Assembly (NCBI GenBank): GCA_963843385.1
Contig: CAWJJY010000007.1
Coordinates: 1,798,001 to 1,862,000 of the forward strand
DNA length: 64,000 bases
Source of the DNA: CAVOHU01 sp963843385
GTDB lineage: Bacteria > Acidobacteriota > Vicinamibacteria > Vicinamibacterales > JAKQTR01
Direction: 5' to 3'
A program made the position numbers and the translations under genes. This document shows, piece after piece, positions 8,633 to 17,567 of this stretch (position 1 is its first letter; each line of letters begins with the position of its first letter). A model generated the notes under the pieces. It saw nothing but the letters and a program-made list of their open reading frames with translations. It searched no databases and was not told where the DNA came from.

Positions 8633-11074
8633 TTAGACGCTTGAAGCCAGTGGCTGGCCTGACACCACCGCCTCGGCGGGCCGACACCTCAGGGCGTCGC
8701 CATCGAGGTAGACCTCCACCTCGCCACCGCGCAACTGGCCGCGGATGAGCTCGTCCGAGAGCGGATCCTCGACATAGCGCTGGATGGCCCGTCTGAGCGG
8801 CCTGGCCCCGTAGGACCGATCGCGGCAGGTCACGTTGATAATCCAGTCCACCGCTTCCGGTGTCAGGCGGACTCGCAATCGCCGATCGACGAGGTTGTCG
8901 TTCAGTTGCTCCACCAGCAGGAGGAGGATGCGCCGCAGATCGTCGTCGCCCAACGGGTCGAAGACGATGATTTCGTCGATCCGGTTGATGAACTCGGGGT
9001 TGAACGTCCGCTTGACCTCGCTCAGGACCATGTCTGAGACGCTCTTGTTCACGTCGTGCGACTCGTTGGTCTGGAATCCAAGCGAGCCTTTCTTCTGGAT
9101 GAACCGGGCGCCGATATTCGACGTCATGATGACAATCGCGTTCTTGAAATTCACGCGATTGCCCAGGCCGTCGGTCAGGTGCCCGTCCTCGAACACCTGG
9201 AGCAGGATGTTGAAGATGTCCGGATGGGCCTTCTCGAACTCGTCGAGCAGCACGACGGAGTACGGGTTCCGCTTGATCTTCTCGGTGAGCTGGCCGCCCT
9301 CGTCGTGGCCGACGTAGCCGGGCGGCGAGCCGATCAGTTTCGACACGGAGTGTTTTTCCATGTACTCCGACATGTCGAACCGTACCAGGGCCGCGTCGCT
9401 GCCGAAGAGCAGGTTGGCCAGGGCGCGCGCGAGTTCCGTCTTGCCCACGCCGGTGGGCCCCAGGAACACGAAGCTGCCGACGGGGCGATTGGGGTTCTTC
9501 AGGCCGGCCCGCGATCGCCGGATCGCCCGTGACAGGGCGGAGATCGCCGGCTCCTGGCTGATGACCCGGCGGTGCAGCTCGTCCTCCATCCGGAGGAGCT
9601 TGTCGCCCTCATCCTGATTGATCGAGGCCAGCGGCACGCCGGTCCACTTGGAGACGACCTCGTCGATCTCCTGGCGGCCCACCACGAGATGCCGGGAGGG
9701 CGGCCCCCCTTCGGGGCGGTCCCGCGCGGGAGAGGCCTCGCGCGAGGCGGGCTCCTGTTCCCGGTAGTACAGCGGGCGGTCGTACTCGAACTGCGCGACC
9801 ACCGGCTCGGTCTCGTCCACCGCCAGGCGCACGCTTCGATTGACCTCGCTCAGGCCGTCGACGTCGTTCGCGCCGCGCAGCTTCGCGCGTGCACCGGCCT
9901 CGTCGAGCAGGTCGATCGCCTTGTCGGGCAGGAACCGGTCCGTGATGTAGCGGCTCGACTGGTACACCGCGGCCTCGATGGCCTCCTGCGTGTACTCAAC
10001 CTGGTGGAACGACTCGTACCGGTCCTTGATCCCGATCAGGATCTTGATCGTCTGCTTCTCGTCGGGCGCGTCGACCTTGACCGCCTGGAACCGGCGCTCG
10101 AGCGATCGGTCCTTCTCGATGTACTTCCGGTACTCGGCAGGGGTGGTCGCGCCGATGCAGCGGATTTCGCCCCGCGAGAGGGCCGGCTTCAGGATGTTGG
10201 CCGCGTCGAGCGAGCCCTCGGCCGAACCGGCGCCCACCAGGGTGTGCAGCTCATCGATGAACACGATGACGTTCGGGTTCTCGGTGAGCTCCTTCATGAT
10301 GGCCTTGAGCCGCTCCTCGAACTGGCCGCGGTACTTCGTGCCGGCGACGATGAGCGAGATGTCCAGGGCCAGGATGCGCTTGTCGGCCAGGAAGTGCGGA
10401 ACGTCGCCGCAAACGATCTTCTGGGCCAGCCCCTCGACGATGGCGGTCTTGCCGACGCCGGGCTCGCCGATGAGCACCGCGTTGTTCTTGGTGCGGCGGC
10501 AGAGGACCTGCTGCACGCGCTCGAGCTCTTCGTCGCGGCCCACCAGCGGGTCCAGGGCGTTCCTCGCAGCCAGTTCCGTGAGATCGCGGCTGAACTCGGC
10601 GAGCAGCGGCGTCTCTTTGGTTCGCGTGCCCGGGGTCTTCTCGTTCAACAGCGCCACCACATCGTCGCGGACGCTGCCGAGCCGCATGCCCTTCTCCATC
10701 AGGATCGCGGCTGCCACCGATCGTTCCTCGCGCAGAATGCCGAGGAGCAGATGCTCGGTCCCGATGTAGTTGTGAAGCAGACGGTCAGCCTCTTCGGCGG
10801 CGTTCTGCAGCGCGCGCTTGGTTTCGGCGCTGAAGGGGATCTCCACCGAGGTGGAGACCTTCTCGCGGAACACGGTACGGCCTTCGATGTCTTTCCGGAT
10901 GTGCTCGAGGGCGACGTGGGACCGGGCAAAGATCTTGCTGGTCAGGCCCTTGCCTTCACGGATCAATCCGAGCAGGAGGTGCTCGGTCTCGATCGACACG
11001 CTGCCAAGCTGGCTCGCTTCGTAGCGTGCGAAGAATAGAACTCGCCGAGCCCTCTCTGTGTAGCGTTCGAACAT
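8633..11074 (-). CDS. clpC: ATP-dependent Clp protease ATP-binding subunit ClpC
   Basis: HSP100 unfoldase that feeds substrates to ClpP. Its 813 residues carry two N-terminal Clp_N repeats (MFERYTERARRVLFFARYEA; EIPFSAETKRALQNAAEEAD), AAA domain 1 with Walker A GEPGVGKTA (about residue 205) and Walker B VIVFIDELH, a short middle UVR-like region, and AAA domain 2 with GPTGVGKTE and VVLLDEFEKAHPD. The short middle domain and the N-terminal start MFERYTERARR mark ClpC rather than ClpB. It is monocistronic or first in its unit: a good sigma-70 promoter sits about 50 bp upstream of the ATG, and the lol genes upstream are co-oriented. Confidence 0.93.
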   Translation of the reverse strand: MFERYTERARRVLFFARYEASQLGSVSIETEHLLLGLIREGKGLTSKIFARSHVALEHIRKDIEGRTVFREKVSTSVEIPFSAETKRALQNAAEEADRLLHNYIGTEHLLLGILREERSVAAAILMEKGMRLGSVRDDVVALLNEKTPGTRTKETPLLAEFSRDLTELAARNALDPLVGRDEELERVQQVLCRRTKNNAVLIGEPGVGKTAIVEGLAQKIVCGDVPHFLADKRILALDISLIVAGTKYRGQFEERLKAIMKELTENPNVIVFIDELHTLVGAGSAEGSLDAANILKPALSRGEIRCIGATTPAEYRKYIEKDRSLERRFQAVKVDAPDEKQTIKILIGIKDRYESFHQVEYTQEAIEAAVYQSSRYITDRFLPDKAIDLLDEAGARAKLRGANDVDGLSEVNRSVRLAVDETEPVVAQFEYDRPLYYREQEPASREASPARDRPEGGPPSRHLVVGRQEIDEVVSKWTGVPLASINQDEGDKLLRMEDELHRRVISQEPAISALSRAIRRSRAGLKNPNRPVGSFVFLGPTGVGKTELARALANLLFGSDAALVRFDMSEYMEKHSVSKLIGSPPGYVGHDEGGQLTEKIKRNPYSVVLLDEFEKAHPDIFNILLQVFEDGHLTDGLGNRVNFKNAIVIMTSNIGARFIQKKGSLGFQTNESHDVNKSVSDMVLSEVKRTFNPEFINRIDEIIVFDPLGDDDLRRILLLLVEQLNDNLVDRRLRVRLTPEAVDWIINVTCRDRSYGARPLRRAIQRYVEDPLSDELIRGQLRGGEVEVYLDGDALRCRPAEAVVSGQPLASSV

Positions 11075-11124
11075 CCGACTGCTCTCGGAAGTGCTGAGGT
11101 TCTGGGTGACGGCTCTAGCATTTG

Positions 11125-11153
11125 ATTATACGGCAAAGCGGATAGGGGACCAA
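11125..11153 (-). promoter_or_regulatory. Sigma-70-type promoter of clpC
   Basis: On the minus strand TTGGTC (11153-11148), a 17-bp spacer and a perfect TATAAT (11130-11125) lie about 50 bp before the clpC ATG. The -10 is exact and the -35 matches at the TTG. I see no CtsR heptad repeat or CIRCE element next to it. Confidence 0.6.
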
Positions 11154-11246
11154 TGAGGCCCGGTCCGGTCGGGCTTCGCGGGCCGGCCCGGCTCGATGAG
11201 ACGATCACGGGTGCGGGCCGGCGACCGAACTCTCCGGCGGGGGTTG

Positions 11247-11921
11247 TCAGGCGGCTTCCAGCCGGCCGTCGGCCAGGCGCAGCACCCGGTCGCACGTGCC
11301 GGCCAGACGCATGTTGTGCGTCGCGATCAGGGACGTGAGCCCGTGCTCCCGGTGCATCTCGCGCAGCAGGTCGTGCAACTGCGATGCGGTCTGCTCGTCC
11401 AGATCGCCGGTCGGTTCGTCAGCCAGCAGCAGCGACGGCCGGGTGACCAGCGCGCGCGCCAGCGCCACGCGTTGTTGCTCGCCTCCCGACAACGTCCCGG
11501 GGCGATGGGTCAGCCGATCGGTCAGGCCCACCCGGCCGAGCAGCGCACCGGCGCGCTGCCGGGCCTCGCCCGTCGGGCGGCGAGCGATGCGAAGGGGCAT
11601 CTCCGCGTTCTCGAGCGCGGTGAACTCGGGCAGCAGGTGATGGAACTGGAACACGAACCCGATGTGCCGGTTTCGAAAGGCGACCAGTTCGGAGTCGTGG
11701 AGCGACTCCAGGACGGTGTCGCCCATGCGCACCGAGCCGCGATCCCATCGGTCCAGGCCGCCGAGCACGTGAAGCAGCGTGCTCTTCCCGACGCCCGAGG
11801 CCCCGACGATCGCCACCATCTCGCCCGCCTCAACCGAGAGCTCCAGGCCGCGCAGCACGTCCAGGCGGACGGCACCGGCCGCGTAGCTCTTGTGAAGATC
11901 CGTCACGGTGAGAAATGGCAT
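11247..11921 (-). CDS. lolD: Lipoprotein-releasing ABC transporter ATPase LolD
   Basis: 224-residue ABC ATPase: Walker A GASGVGKST (about residue 40), Q-loop in FVFQFHHLLPEFTALEN, signature LSGGEQQRVALARAL, Walker B LLLADEPTGDLD and the H-loop ATHN. The HHLLPEFTALEN segment is characteristic of LolD, which powers release of lipoproteins from the inner membrane. The co-oriented LolC/E permease gene ends 51 bp upstream, completing the LolCDE-type transporter. A MacB-type ATPase is the main alternative but the permease partner favours Lol. Confidence 0.9.
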   Translation of the reverse strand: MPFLTVTDLHKSYAAGAVRLDVLRGLELSVEAGEMVAIVGASGVGKSTLLHVLGGLDRWDRGSVRMGDTVLESLHDSELVAFRNRHIGFVFQFHHLLPEFTALENAEMPLRIARRPTGEARQRAGALLGRVGLTDRLTHRPGTLSGGEQQRVALARALVTRPSLLLADEPTGDLDEQTASQLHDLLREMHREHGLTSLIATHNMRLAGTCDRVLRLADGRLEAA

Positions 11922-11972
11922 AGATACGCTCGACGGTTCCTTCAGCGGCCCGAGGGGTCGGGATCGCGGGGC

Positions 11973-13199
11973 CTATCCATAGCGCAGCGCCTCGGCCGGA
12001 TCGAGCTTTGCGGCCTGGCGGGACGGGTACAGCGTCGCCACGAAGCAGACAACGATGGCGCAGGCGATCACGACGACGAAATCGAGCGGCAGGATCACGA
12101 ACGGGACGTACGCAATCTGGTACACGTCCATCGGGACCCTGATCAGCTTGTACTTGTCGAGCGCAAAGCTGAGCCCGTACCCGGCGACCGCGCCGATCGA
12201 AGTGCCAACCAGCCCGATGATGAGGCCCTGCAGCATGAAGATCACCATGATGGCGCGCGAAGAGGCGCCCATGGTCTTCAGGATCGCGATATCCCGGCTC
12301 TTCTCCATCACCAGCAGCACCAGCGACGCCACGATGTTGAGCGCCGCCACCATGACGATGAGGCCGATGGTGATGGAGATCGCCATCTTCTCCAGCCAGA
12401 GCGCCGAGAAGAGCGCGCGGTTCATCTCGGCCCACGTCTGCGTGATGTACTGCGATCCCAGTCGCGCCACGATCTGCTCGGCGATCGCCGGCGCCTGGTA
12501 GATCTCGTCCACGCGCAGCTCGATCATCTGCACCTGCTGCTGGTCGAGCAGACGCCTGGCGGTGGCCAGTGACACGAACCCGTAGGTGCTGTCGAATTCG
12601 TAAAGCCCGAGGCTGAACTGCCCGACCACCCTCAGATGGCGCTGGCGGGGCATGACGCCCATCGGCGTCAGGGTGCCCTGGGGCGTCAGCAGCGTGACTT
12701 CGTCGCCGTCCTTCACATCGAGCGATTTCGCCAGGTCGACGCCGACCACGATCCCCGGCAGACGATCGTCGCCGGGATCGGTCGCGATCGCATCGAAGCG
12801 GCCGCTCTTCATGGCGCCGGTAATGTCGGTCACGCTGCGTTCGAGCGACGGGTCGACGCCCTTGAGCGTGATGAACGCCTCGCCTCTCGCGCTCGATATC
12901 AGCGCCTTGCCGAGCACCGCCGGCGCCGCCCCGATGACATGGGGCACGGTGCGCAGCTTCGCCGATTCGGCCTGGTAGTCCGGGATGCCGCCGGCCCGCC
13001 ACACGAACACGTGGGCGGTCGCGCCCAGGATGCGGTTGCGCAGTTCCTGCTGGAGTCCCGTCATCAGGGCCAGGGCGACGACCAGCGCCATCACGCCCAC
13101 GCTGACGCCGATGGTCGAGATGAAGGAGATGACCGAGATGAACGCCTGCTTGCGGCGCGCGATCAGGTAGCGAAGCGCGACGTGCAGTTCGAATGGCAC
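11973..13199 (-). CDS. lolC: Lipoprotein-releasing ABC transporter permease LolC/LolE
   Basis: 408 residues with the LolC/E layout: an N-terminal membrane helix (FISVISFISTIGVSVGVMALVVALALMTG), a large periplasmic domain (about 45-270) and three C-terminal helices (about 275-400) ending ..ASRQAAKLDPAEALRYG. The start segment FELHVALRYLIARRKQAFISV is the classic family opening. A single permease gene suggests a homodimeric LolF-like arrangement with LolD instead of separate LolC and LolE. The gene begins 4 bp after the lysS stop and precedes lolD. Confidence 0.9.
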   Translation of the reverse strand: MPFELHVALRYLIARRKQAFISVISFISTIGVSVGVMALVVALALMTGLQQELRNRILGATAHVFVWRAGGIPDYQAESAKLRTVPHVIGAAPAVLGKALISSARGEAFITLKGVDPSLERSVTDITGAMKSGRFDAIATDPGDDRLPGIVVGVDLAKSLDVKDGDEVTLLTPQGTLTPMGVMPRQRHLRVVGQFSLGLYEFDSTYGFVSLATARRLLDQQQVQMIELRVDEIYQAPAIAEQIVARLGSQYITQTWAEMNRALFSALWLEKMAISITIGLIVMVAALNIVASLVLLVMEKSRDIAILKTMGASSRAIMVIFMLQGLIIGLVGTSIGAVAGYGLSFALDKYKLIRVPMDVYQIAYVPFVILPLDFVVVIACAIVVCFVATLYPSRQAAKLDPAEALRYG

Positions 13200-13203
13200 C
13201 TGC

Positions 13204-14706
13204 CTACTCCGTGATCGGTTTCATGAGCGGGAAGAGGATGACGTCGCGGATCGACGGGCTGCCGGTGAGCAGCATGACGAGGCGATCGATGCCGATGCCC
13301 TCGCCCCCGGTGGGCGGCAGGCCGAACTCGAGCGCGGTGATGTAGTCCTCGTCCATGAGATGGGCCTCATCGTCGCCCCGCTGCCGGTTGAAGAGCTGCT
13401 GCTCGAAGCGGCGCCGCTGCTCGGCCGGGTCGTTGAGCTCGCTGAACGCGTTGGCCAATTCGAACCCGCCGATGTAGAGCTCGAACCGCTCGACCGTGTC
13501 CGGATCGTCGGGCCGCTGCTTGGACAGAGGCGAGACCTCGGTCGGGAAGTCATAGACGAAGGTCGGCTGGATGAGCGACTCCTCGCAGAGCGACTCGAAG
13601 ATCAGGGTTGTGATCTGGCCGGGGCCGGCTCCGGGAGGAATGGTGATCTCCAGCCTGGCCGCCAGCGCGGCGGCCTTGTCGGCGTCGCGCAGGTCCCGGC
13701 CGGGCACCTCGACGCCAAGACGGCTCGCTGCGGCCTCACGGGCCGCCTCCCGCAGCGACACCCTCGCCCACGGCGCCGCCAGACGGATCGTGTGACCGTT
13801 GAAGGTGCACGTGTCGGATCCGATCGCGTCGGCCGCCACCGAGCCGATGAGCTGCTCGGTCATCTCCATCAGGTCGCGGTAGTCGCTGTAGGCCTGGTAG
13901 AACTCCATCATGGTGAATTCGGGGTTGTGCTGCGTCGAGATCCCCTCGTTCCGGAAGACCCGGTTGATCTGGTACACGCGCTCGATCCCGCCCACCGTGA
14001 GACGCTTGAGATAGAGCTCCGGCGCAATGCGCAGGTAGAGATCGATGTCGAGCGCATTGTGATGGGTGACAAACGGCCTGGCGATCGCGCCTCCTGCGAT
14101 CGACTGCATCATCGGCGTCTCGACCTCGAGGTAGCCGCGCGCGTCCATGAACCGCCGGATGGCCGACAGCACCTTGCACCGCACTTCGAACACGCGCCTG
14201 GCGTCGGGATTGACGATGAGGTCCAGGTAGCGCTGGCGGTAGCGCGTCTCGATGTCCTGCAGGCCATGCCACTTCTCGGGCAGCGGCCGGAGACACTTCG
14301 ACAGGAACACCAGGCGCGACGCCCAGACGGTCAGCTCGTTGGTCTTGGTGCGGAACACACGGCCGGTCACGCCGACGAAGTCACCGACGTCGAGGAGTTT
14401 GAAGACCTTGAAATCCAGCTCCGGAAGCGCATCCTGGCGAATGTACGCCTGGATGCGGGCCCGGCCGTCGGTCAGCACGAGGAAGTTGGCCTTGCCGAAG
14501 CTTCGCAGCGCGAGGATGCGCCCGCTGGCGGTCGTCTCCGGGCGCAGCGCCTCCAGCTCGTCGTGCGTCCGGCCGCCATGCGCCTGCACCAGTGCCTCGA
14601 TGGTGTCGGTGCGCGCGAAGGACCGAGGATAGATCTCCACGCCGAGTTGGGCGAGCTCGGCCATGTTCGAGCGCCGCTGCTGGTACTGTTCGTTGTCGTC
14701 GCTCAT
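13204..14706 (-). CDS. lysS: Lysyl-tRNA synthetase, class II
   Basis: 500 residues, standard class II LysRS. An N-terminal OB-fold anticodon domain (about 55-170, containing GRILALRSFGKANFLVLTD) precedes the class II catalytic core: motif 1 near FLVETPM-like EVETPMMQSIAGGAIARPFVTHHNALD, motif 2 FRNEGISTQHNPEFTMMEFYQAY and motif 3 GEGIGIDRLVMLLT. It charges tRNA-Lys in the cytoplasm. The ATG overlaps the nusB stop (ATGA), and lolC/E starts 4 bp beyond its stop, so ribH-nusB-lysS-lolC/E-lolD reads as one operon. Confidence 0.95.
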   Translation of the reverse strand: MSDDNEQYQQRRSNMAELAQLGVEIYPRSFARTDTIEALVQAHGGRTHDELEALRPETTASGRILALRSFGKANFLVLTDGRARIQAYIRQDALPELDFKVFKLLDVGDFVGVTGRVFRTKTNELTVWASRLVFLSKCLRPLPEKWHGLQDIETRYRQRYLDLIVNPDARRVFEVRCKVLSAIRRFMDARGYLEVETPMMQSIAGGAIARPFVTHHNALDIDLYLRIAPELYLKRLTVGGIERVYQINRVFRNEGISTQHNPEFTMMEFYQAYSDYRDLMEMTEQLIGSVAADAIGSDTCTFNGHTIRLAAPWARVSLREAAREAAASRLGVEVPGRDLRDADKAAALAARLEITIPPGAGPGQITTLIFESLCEESLIQPTFVYDFPTEVSPLSKQRPDDPDTVERFELYIGGFELANAFSELNDPAEQRRRFEQQLFNRQRGDDEAHLMDEDYITALEFGLPPTGGEGIGIDRLVMLLTGSPSIRDVILFPLMKPITE

Positions 14707-15182
14707 GCCTTCGGATCCGTCAGCGCGTGTTGAACGGCGTCGAGCACGCCGTTGATGAACCCAATCGCATCCGCCTCACTGAAGGTCCTCGCCAGCTCCA
14801 GCGCCTCGTCCATCACGACCTTCGGCGGGCTCTCCCGATCGTACGCCAGCTCGAATACCGCCAGGCGGAGGATCAGCCGATCGATGACCGCCATGCGCGA
14901 AAGGCGCCAGTTCTCGGCGCGGGCCTCGATCAGCGGATCGATCGCCTCCAGATGATCGACCGTCCCCTGCACCAGACGTTCGGCGAACTGGCGGGCGGAG
15001 GGCGAGAGCGGCTCGCCGGTCGCGTCAGTCGTCTTCCAATACAGGTCCGCGATCTCGCGGGGCGGCATCTGGGTCAGTTCCCACCCGTAGAGCATCTGGA
15101 GGGCCGCCTCGCGCGCGCGACGGCGTGGTCCGGGCCGCCGGGTACCCGGGCCGGCCGAGCGCGGCCTCGCAGCCGGCGTCAC
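14703..15182 (-). CDS. nusB: Transcription antitermination factor NusB
   Basis: 159 residues from a GTG at 15182 that overlaps the ribH TGA (GTGA), with GGAG just upstream; this start keeps the basic leader of the all-helical NusB fold. Recognisable segments are RRRAREAALQMLYGWEL, SRMAVIDRLILRLAVFEL and PPKVVMDEALELARTFSEADAIGFINGVLD, which matches the RNA/NusE-binding protein that acts in rRNA antitermination. The ribH-nusB pairing is common in bacteria. The N-terminal 20 residues are unusually Pro/Arg-rich. Confidence 0.92.
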   Translation of the reverse strand: MTPAARPRSAGPGTRRPGPRRRAREAALQMLYGWELTQMPPREIADLYWKTTDATGEPLSPSARQFAERLVQGTVDHLEAIDPLIEARAENWRLSRMAVIDRLILRLAVFELAYDRESPPKVVMDEALELARTFSEADAIGFINGVLDAVQHALTDPKA

Positions 15183-15673
15183 TCCCGCGCTCCAGGGGTG
15201 GCCGGTCCGGATCGCAATCGCCGCGCAAGCGTCGCCATCTGGACAGCCGCCATGGCGGCTTCCCATCCCTTGTTCGACGGCCCTGGCCCGGCTCGCTCGA
15301 GGGCCTGCTCGGCGGCGTTGGTCGTCAGCACGCCGAAGGTCATCGGAACGCCCGTGGCAACCGACGCCGTCATGATGCCATGCGAAACGGCGAGCGAGAT
15401 GTACTCGAAGTGCGGCGTCTCGCCCCGGATGAGGCAGCCAAGGCAGACGATCGCGTCGAATCGGCCCGTTGCGGCGGCGGCCTGGGCCGCCTGAGGAATC
15501 TCGTACGCCCCCGGCACTCTGATCACTTCGAGCGCGCCGTCGGGCAATCCCGCCGCGGCCAGCGCCTCGACCGCCCCGGCCTGGAGCCGGTCGGTCACGA
15601 AATCGTTGAAGCGCGAGACGACCAGTGCCAGGCGCAGGTCTCGCGCGTCATCGGATCCTTGGATCAGCATCAT
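15179..15673 (-). CDS. ribH: 6,7-dimethyl-8-ribityllumazine synthase
   Basis: Condenses the ribitylaminouracil and butanone-phosphate intermediates in riboflavin synthesis. The 164 residues contain all hallmark segments: SRFNDFVTDRL, the substrate loop VPGAYEIP, GCLIRGETPHFEYI (active-site His region) and GVLTTNAAEQALERA..NKGWEAA. No other rib genes are in the window. Overlaps nusB by 4 bp and lies 30 bp downstream of the crotonase gene. Confidence 0.95.
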   Translation of the reverse strand: MMLIQGSDDARDLRLALVVSRFNDFVTDRLQAGAVEALAAAGLPDGALEVIRVPGAYEIPQAAQAAAATGRFDAIVCLGCLIRGETPHFEYISLAVSHGIMTASVATGVPMTFGVLTTNAAEQALERAGPGPSNKGWEAAMAAVQMATLARRLRSGPATPGARE

Positions 15674-15703
15674 GGGAAACAGTCGCCAGGCCCGGGGCCC
15701 GCG

Positions 15704-16486
15704 CTACCGGCCTTTGAAATCGGGCTTGCGCTTCTCGAGGAAGGCAGCCGTGCCTTCCCGCATGTCCGCGGTGGACGAGACCAGGCCGAAGAGCGACGCC
15801 TCCAGCCGGCACCCTTCCGCCTGCGTCATCTCCAATCCGTGACCGATCGCCTCCATCGCGCATCGCAGAGCGATCGGCGCACTCGCCGCCAGCGCGAGCG
15901 CGAGCGCTCTCGCTTCACCGGCCAGCGCCGCCAGAGGCACGACGCGGTTGACGAGGCCGATCCGAAGCGCTTCGTGAGCGTCAATCGTCGTCCCGGTCAG
16001 CACCAGCTCCATGGCCCGACCGCGGCCGATGAGCCTCGAGAGTCGCTGCGTGCCGGCAAAACCCGGGATCAGGCCCAGCTTGACCTCCGGCTGGCCGAAC
16101 TTGGCGGTGTCCGCGGCCAGACGAATCGTACAGGCCATCGCGAGCTCGCATCCGCCGCCCAGCGCAAAGCCGTTCACCGCGGCGATGACCGGCTTTCCCA
16201 GGTGTTCGATTCGGTCCAGCAGCCGCTGCCCCTTCAGTGCGTACTCCGTGGCGGCCACGGGCGTCAGCGTCGCCAGCTCGTTGATGTCGGCGCCCGCGAC
16301 AAACGCCTTGTCTCCGGCTCCGGTGAGGATGACGGCGCGAACCTCCGGATCCTCTGCCAGCCGCCCCATCACCGCGCCCAACTCGTCGAGCGTGGCGTGG
16401 TTCAGCGCATTCAGTACGCGCGGCCGGTTCACGGTGACGACCGCCACGGCGGCGTCGCGCTCCACCATCAAGACTTCATCGCTCAT
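15704..16486 (-). CDS. Enoyl-CoA hydratase/isomerase (crotonase) family protein
   Basis: 260-residue crotonase. Both acidic residues used by enoyl-CoA hydratases are present (Glu in GGGCELAMA and Glu in FGQPEVKLGLIPG), and the oxyanion-hole segment AFVAGADINEL is intact, so hydratase activity on 2-enoyl-CoA is likely. It may serve fatty-acid or branched-chain amino-acid degradation alongside the acyl-CoA dehydrogenase at 21.4 kb. Overlaps the VanZ gene by 11 bp. Confidence 0.9.
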   Translation of the reverse strand: MSDEVLMVERDAAVAVVTVNRPRVLNALNHATLDELGAVMGRLAEDPEVRAVILTGAGDKAFVAGADINELATLTPVAATEYALKGQRLLDRIEHLGKPVIAAVNGFALGGGCELAMACTIRLAADTAKFGQPEVKLGLIPGFAGTQRLSRLIGRGRAMELVLTGTTIDAHEALRIGLVNRVVPLAALAGEARALALALAASAPIALRCAMEAIGHGLEMTQAEGCRLEASLFGLVSSTADMREGTAAFLEKRKPDFKGR

Positions 16487-16919
16487 CCTGTCGTCGACTC
16501 CCGCGCGTGAGTATACTCCACGCCCAGACTGCGCTCGCCGCGAGAAAACCCCCGATGGCGTCGGCGCCGGTGTCCTTCAGATCGTAGTCCCGTCCCGGCA
16601 CGAACCGCTGGTGAAGTTCGTCCGAGTATCCGTAGGCCGCGCACAGCAGTGTCACCATGAGGACCGTGCCCCACGAGATCCCCCTCAGCCGCCCCTTGGA
16701 GAGCGCCCAGACGAACAGCACGCCGAGAATCCCGAACGCAGCCATGTGCTCCAGCTTGTCGGAGGGGCTGCCTGGCAACTCAGGCAACGTCGAGATCGAG
16801 GACAGCGTGAAGAGCACCGCCATGTAGGCGGCAACCACTGCCCAGCGGAGCCAGTTGCGCGAGGCGGGCGTGGCCGGGACGGAAGCGGACGGTTCCCGGG
16901 ATTGCGGAGAGTCGGTCAC
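16476..16919 (-). CDS. VanZ-like membrane protein
   Basis: 147 residues with four predicted membrane helices (about 22-42, 58-76, 83-99, 120-138). The pattern SDKLEHMAAFGILGVLFVWAL and YGYSDELHQRFVPGRDYDLKDTGADAIGG is the VanZ-family signature (His, Glu and Asp in place). The family is named for teicoplanin resistance but most chromosomal members have no known role, so resistance should not be inferred. Sits with other small membrane proteins between 16.5 and 18.1 kb. Confidence 0.85.
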   Translation of the reverse strand: MTDSPQSREPSASVPATPASRNWLRWAVVAAYMAVLFTLSSISTLPELPGSPSDKLEHMAAFGILGVLFVWALSKGRLRGISWGTVLMVTLLCAAYGYSDELHQRFVPGRDYDLKDTGADAIGGFLAASAVWAWSILTRGSRRQDER

Positions 16920-16929
16920 GACAGGCTCG

Positions 16930-17109
16930 TCACAGGGGAAAGAGGTAGAGCAGCCACCCGATCACGAAGGCCGCGCCGACCAGGCCTCCTGCGATCGTCC
17001 CGCCCGTGCGCAGCTGCTCGCGCGGGTCGTCCTTGAGCAGCACGCCGGACACCGTGCCCACGCAGATCGCGAAGACCGCCATGATCAGGATGTGACTGTG
17101 CAGCGCCAT
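16930..17109 (-). CDS. Small two-helix membrane protein, unknown function
   Basis: 59 residues from ATG 17109 (MALHSHILIMAVFAICVG), with GGAG upstream; a longer in-frame start at 17148 is Pro/Arg-rich and overlaps the next gene. Two hydrophobic helices (about 4-24 and 36-57) are separated by a charged KDDPREQLRTG loop. It ends 10 bp before the VanZ gene and starts 25 bp after the upstream membrane protein, so it is probably co-transcribed. I do not recognise a family. Confidence 0.6.
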   Translation of the reverse strand: MALHSHILIMAVFAICVGTVSGVLLKDDPREQLRTGGTIAGGLVGAAFVIGWLLYLFPL

Positions 17110-17134
17110 AGGTCTCCAGCGTCGCCTGGGGGGA

Positions 17135-17563
17135 CTACTTGCGGCCAAGCGCGATATCGTAGGCGTCGATCACGATCAGCGAGTTGAGCAGGCCTGCGAC
17201 GATGATGAAGGCGTTCCCATATTCGTAGGTCACCTCCACCACCTTGCCGGGGCCGAGGCCGAGCCCTTTCGCCACGACATACATGAGCCCGGTGCCGAGG
17301 TCGGCCAGCGCCGCCAGCGCCACCAGCGGCTCGGTGATATCCAGCGGAAACAGGCTGAACAGGCGCCCCTTCAGCCCGAGCCCGATTGCGAACATCAGCG
17401 TCAGCGCCACCAGGAACACCAGCCCCTTCTGGCGGCGGCCCTGCCAGAGATGCCCCGCGCCGGGCACGAGCCACGAGAGCAGGCAGACGCCGATCACCGA
17501 GGTGCCCGGCGTTGACGCGTCTGACTGCCTGGCGGCGGAACCCTTGGACTTACGTGATGCCAT
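17135..17563 (-). CDS. Multi-pass membrane protein, TM2/DUF6677-like
   Basis: 142 residues: a short basic, Ser-rich N-terminus, then SWLVPGAGHLWQGRRQKGLVFLVALTLMF, resembling the G-x-GH-x-G-turn of TM2-type domains, and three or four further helices. Function unknown; the similarity to acidobacterial DUF6677 proteins is from memory and not verified. Lies 4 bp from the DUF2085 gene stop, so the two are probably co-expressed. Confidence 0.7.
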   Translation of the reverse strand: MASRKSKGSAARQSDASTPGTSVIGVCLLSWLVPGAGHLWQGRRQKGLVFLVALTLMFAIGLGLKGRLFSLFPLDITEPLVALAALADLGTGLMYVVAKGLGLGPGKVVEVTYEYGNAFIIVAGLLNSLIVIDAYDIALGRK

Positions 17564-17567
17564 TGTG

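Noticed and set aside
16476..16919. VanZ-like gene as antibiotic-resistance determinant
   Set aside because: No vanHAX or vanS/vanR genes; chromosomal VanZ-family proteins are common and of unknown role.
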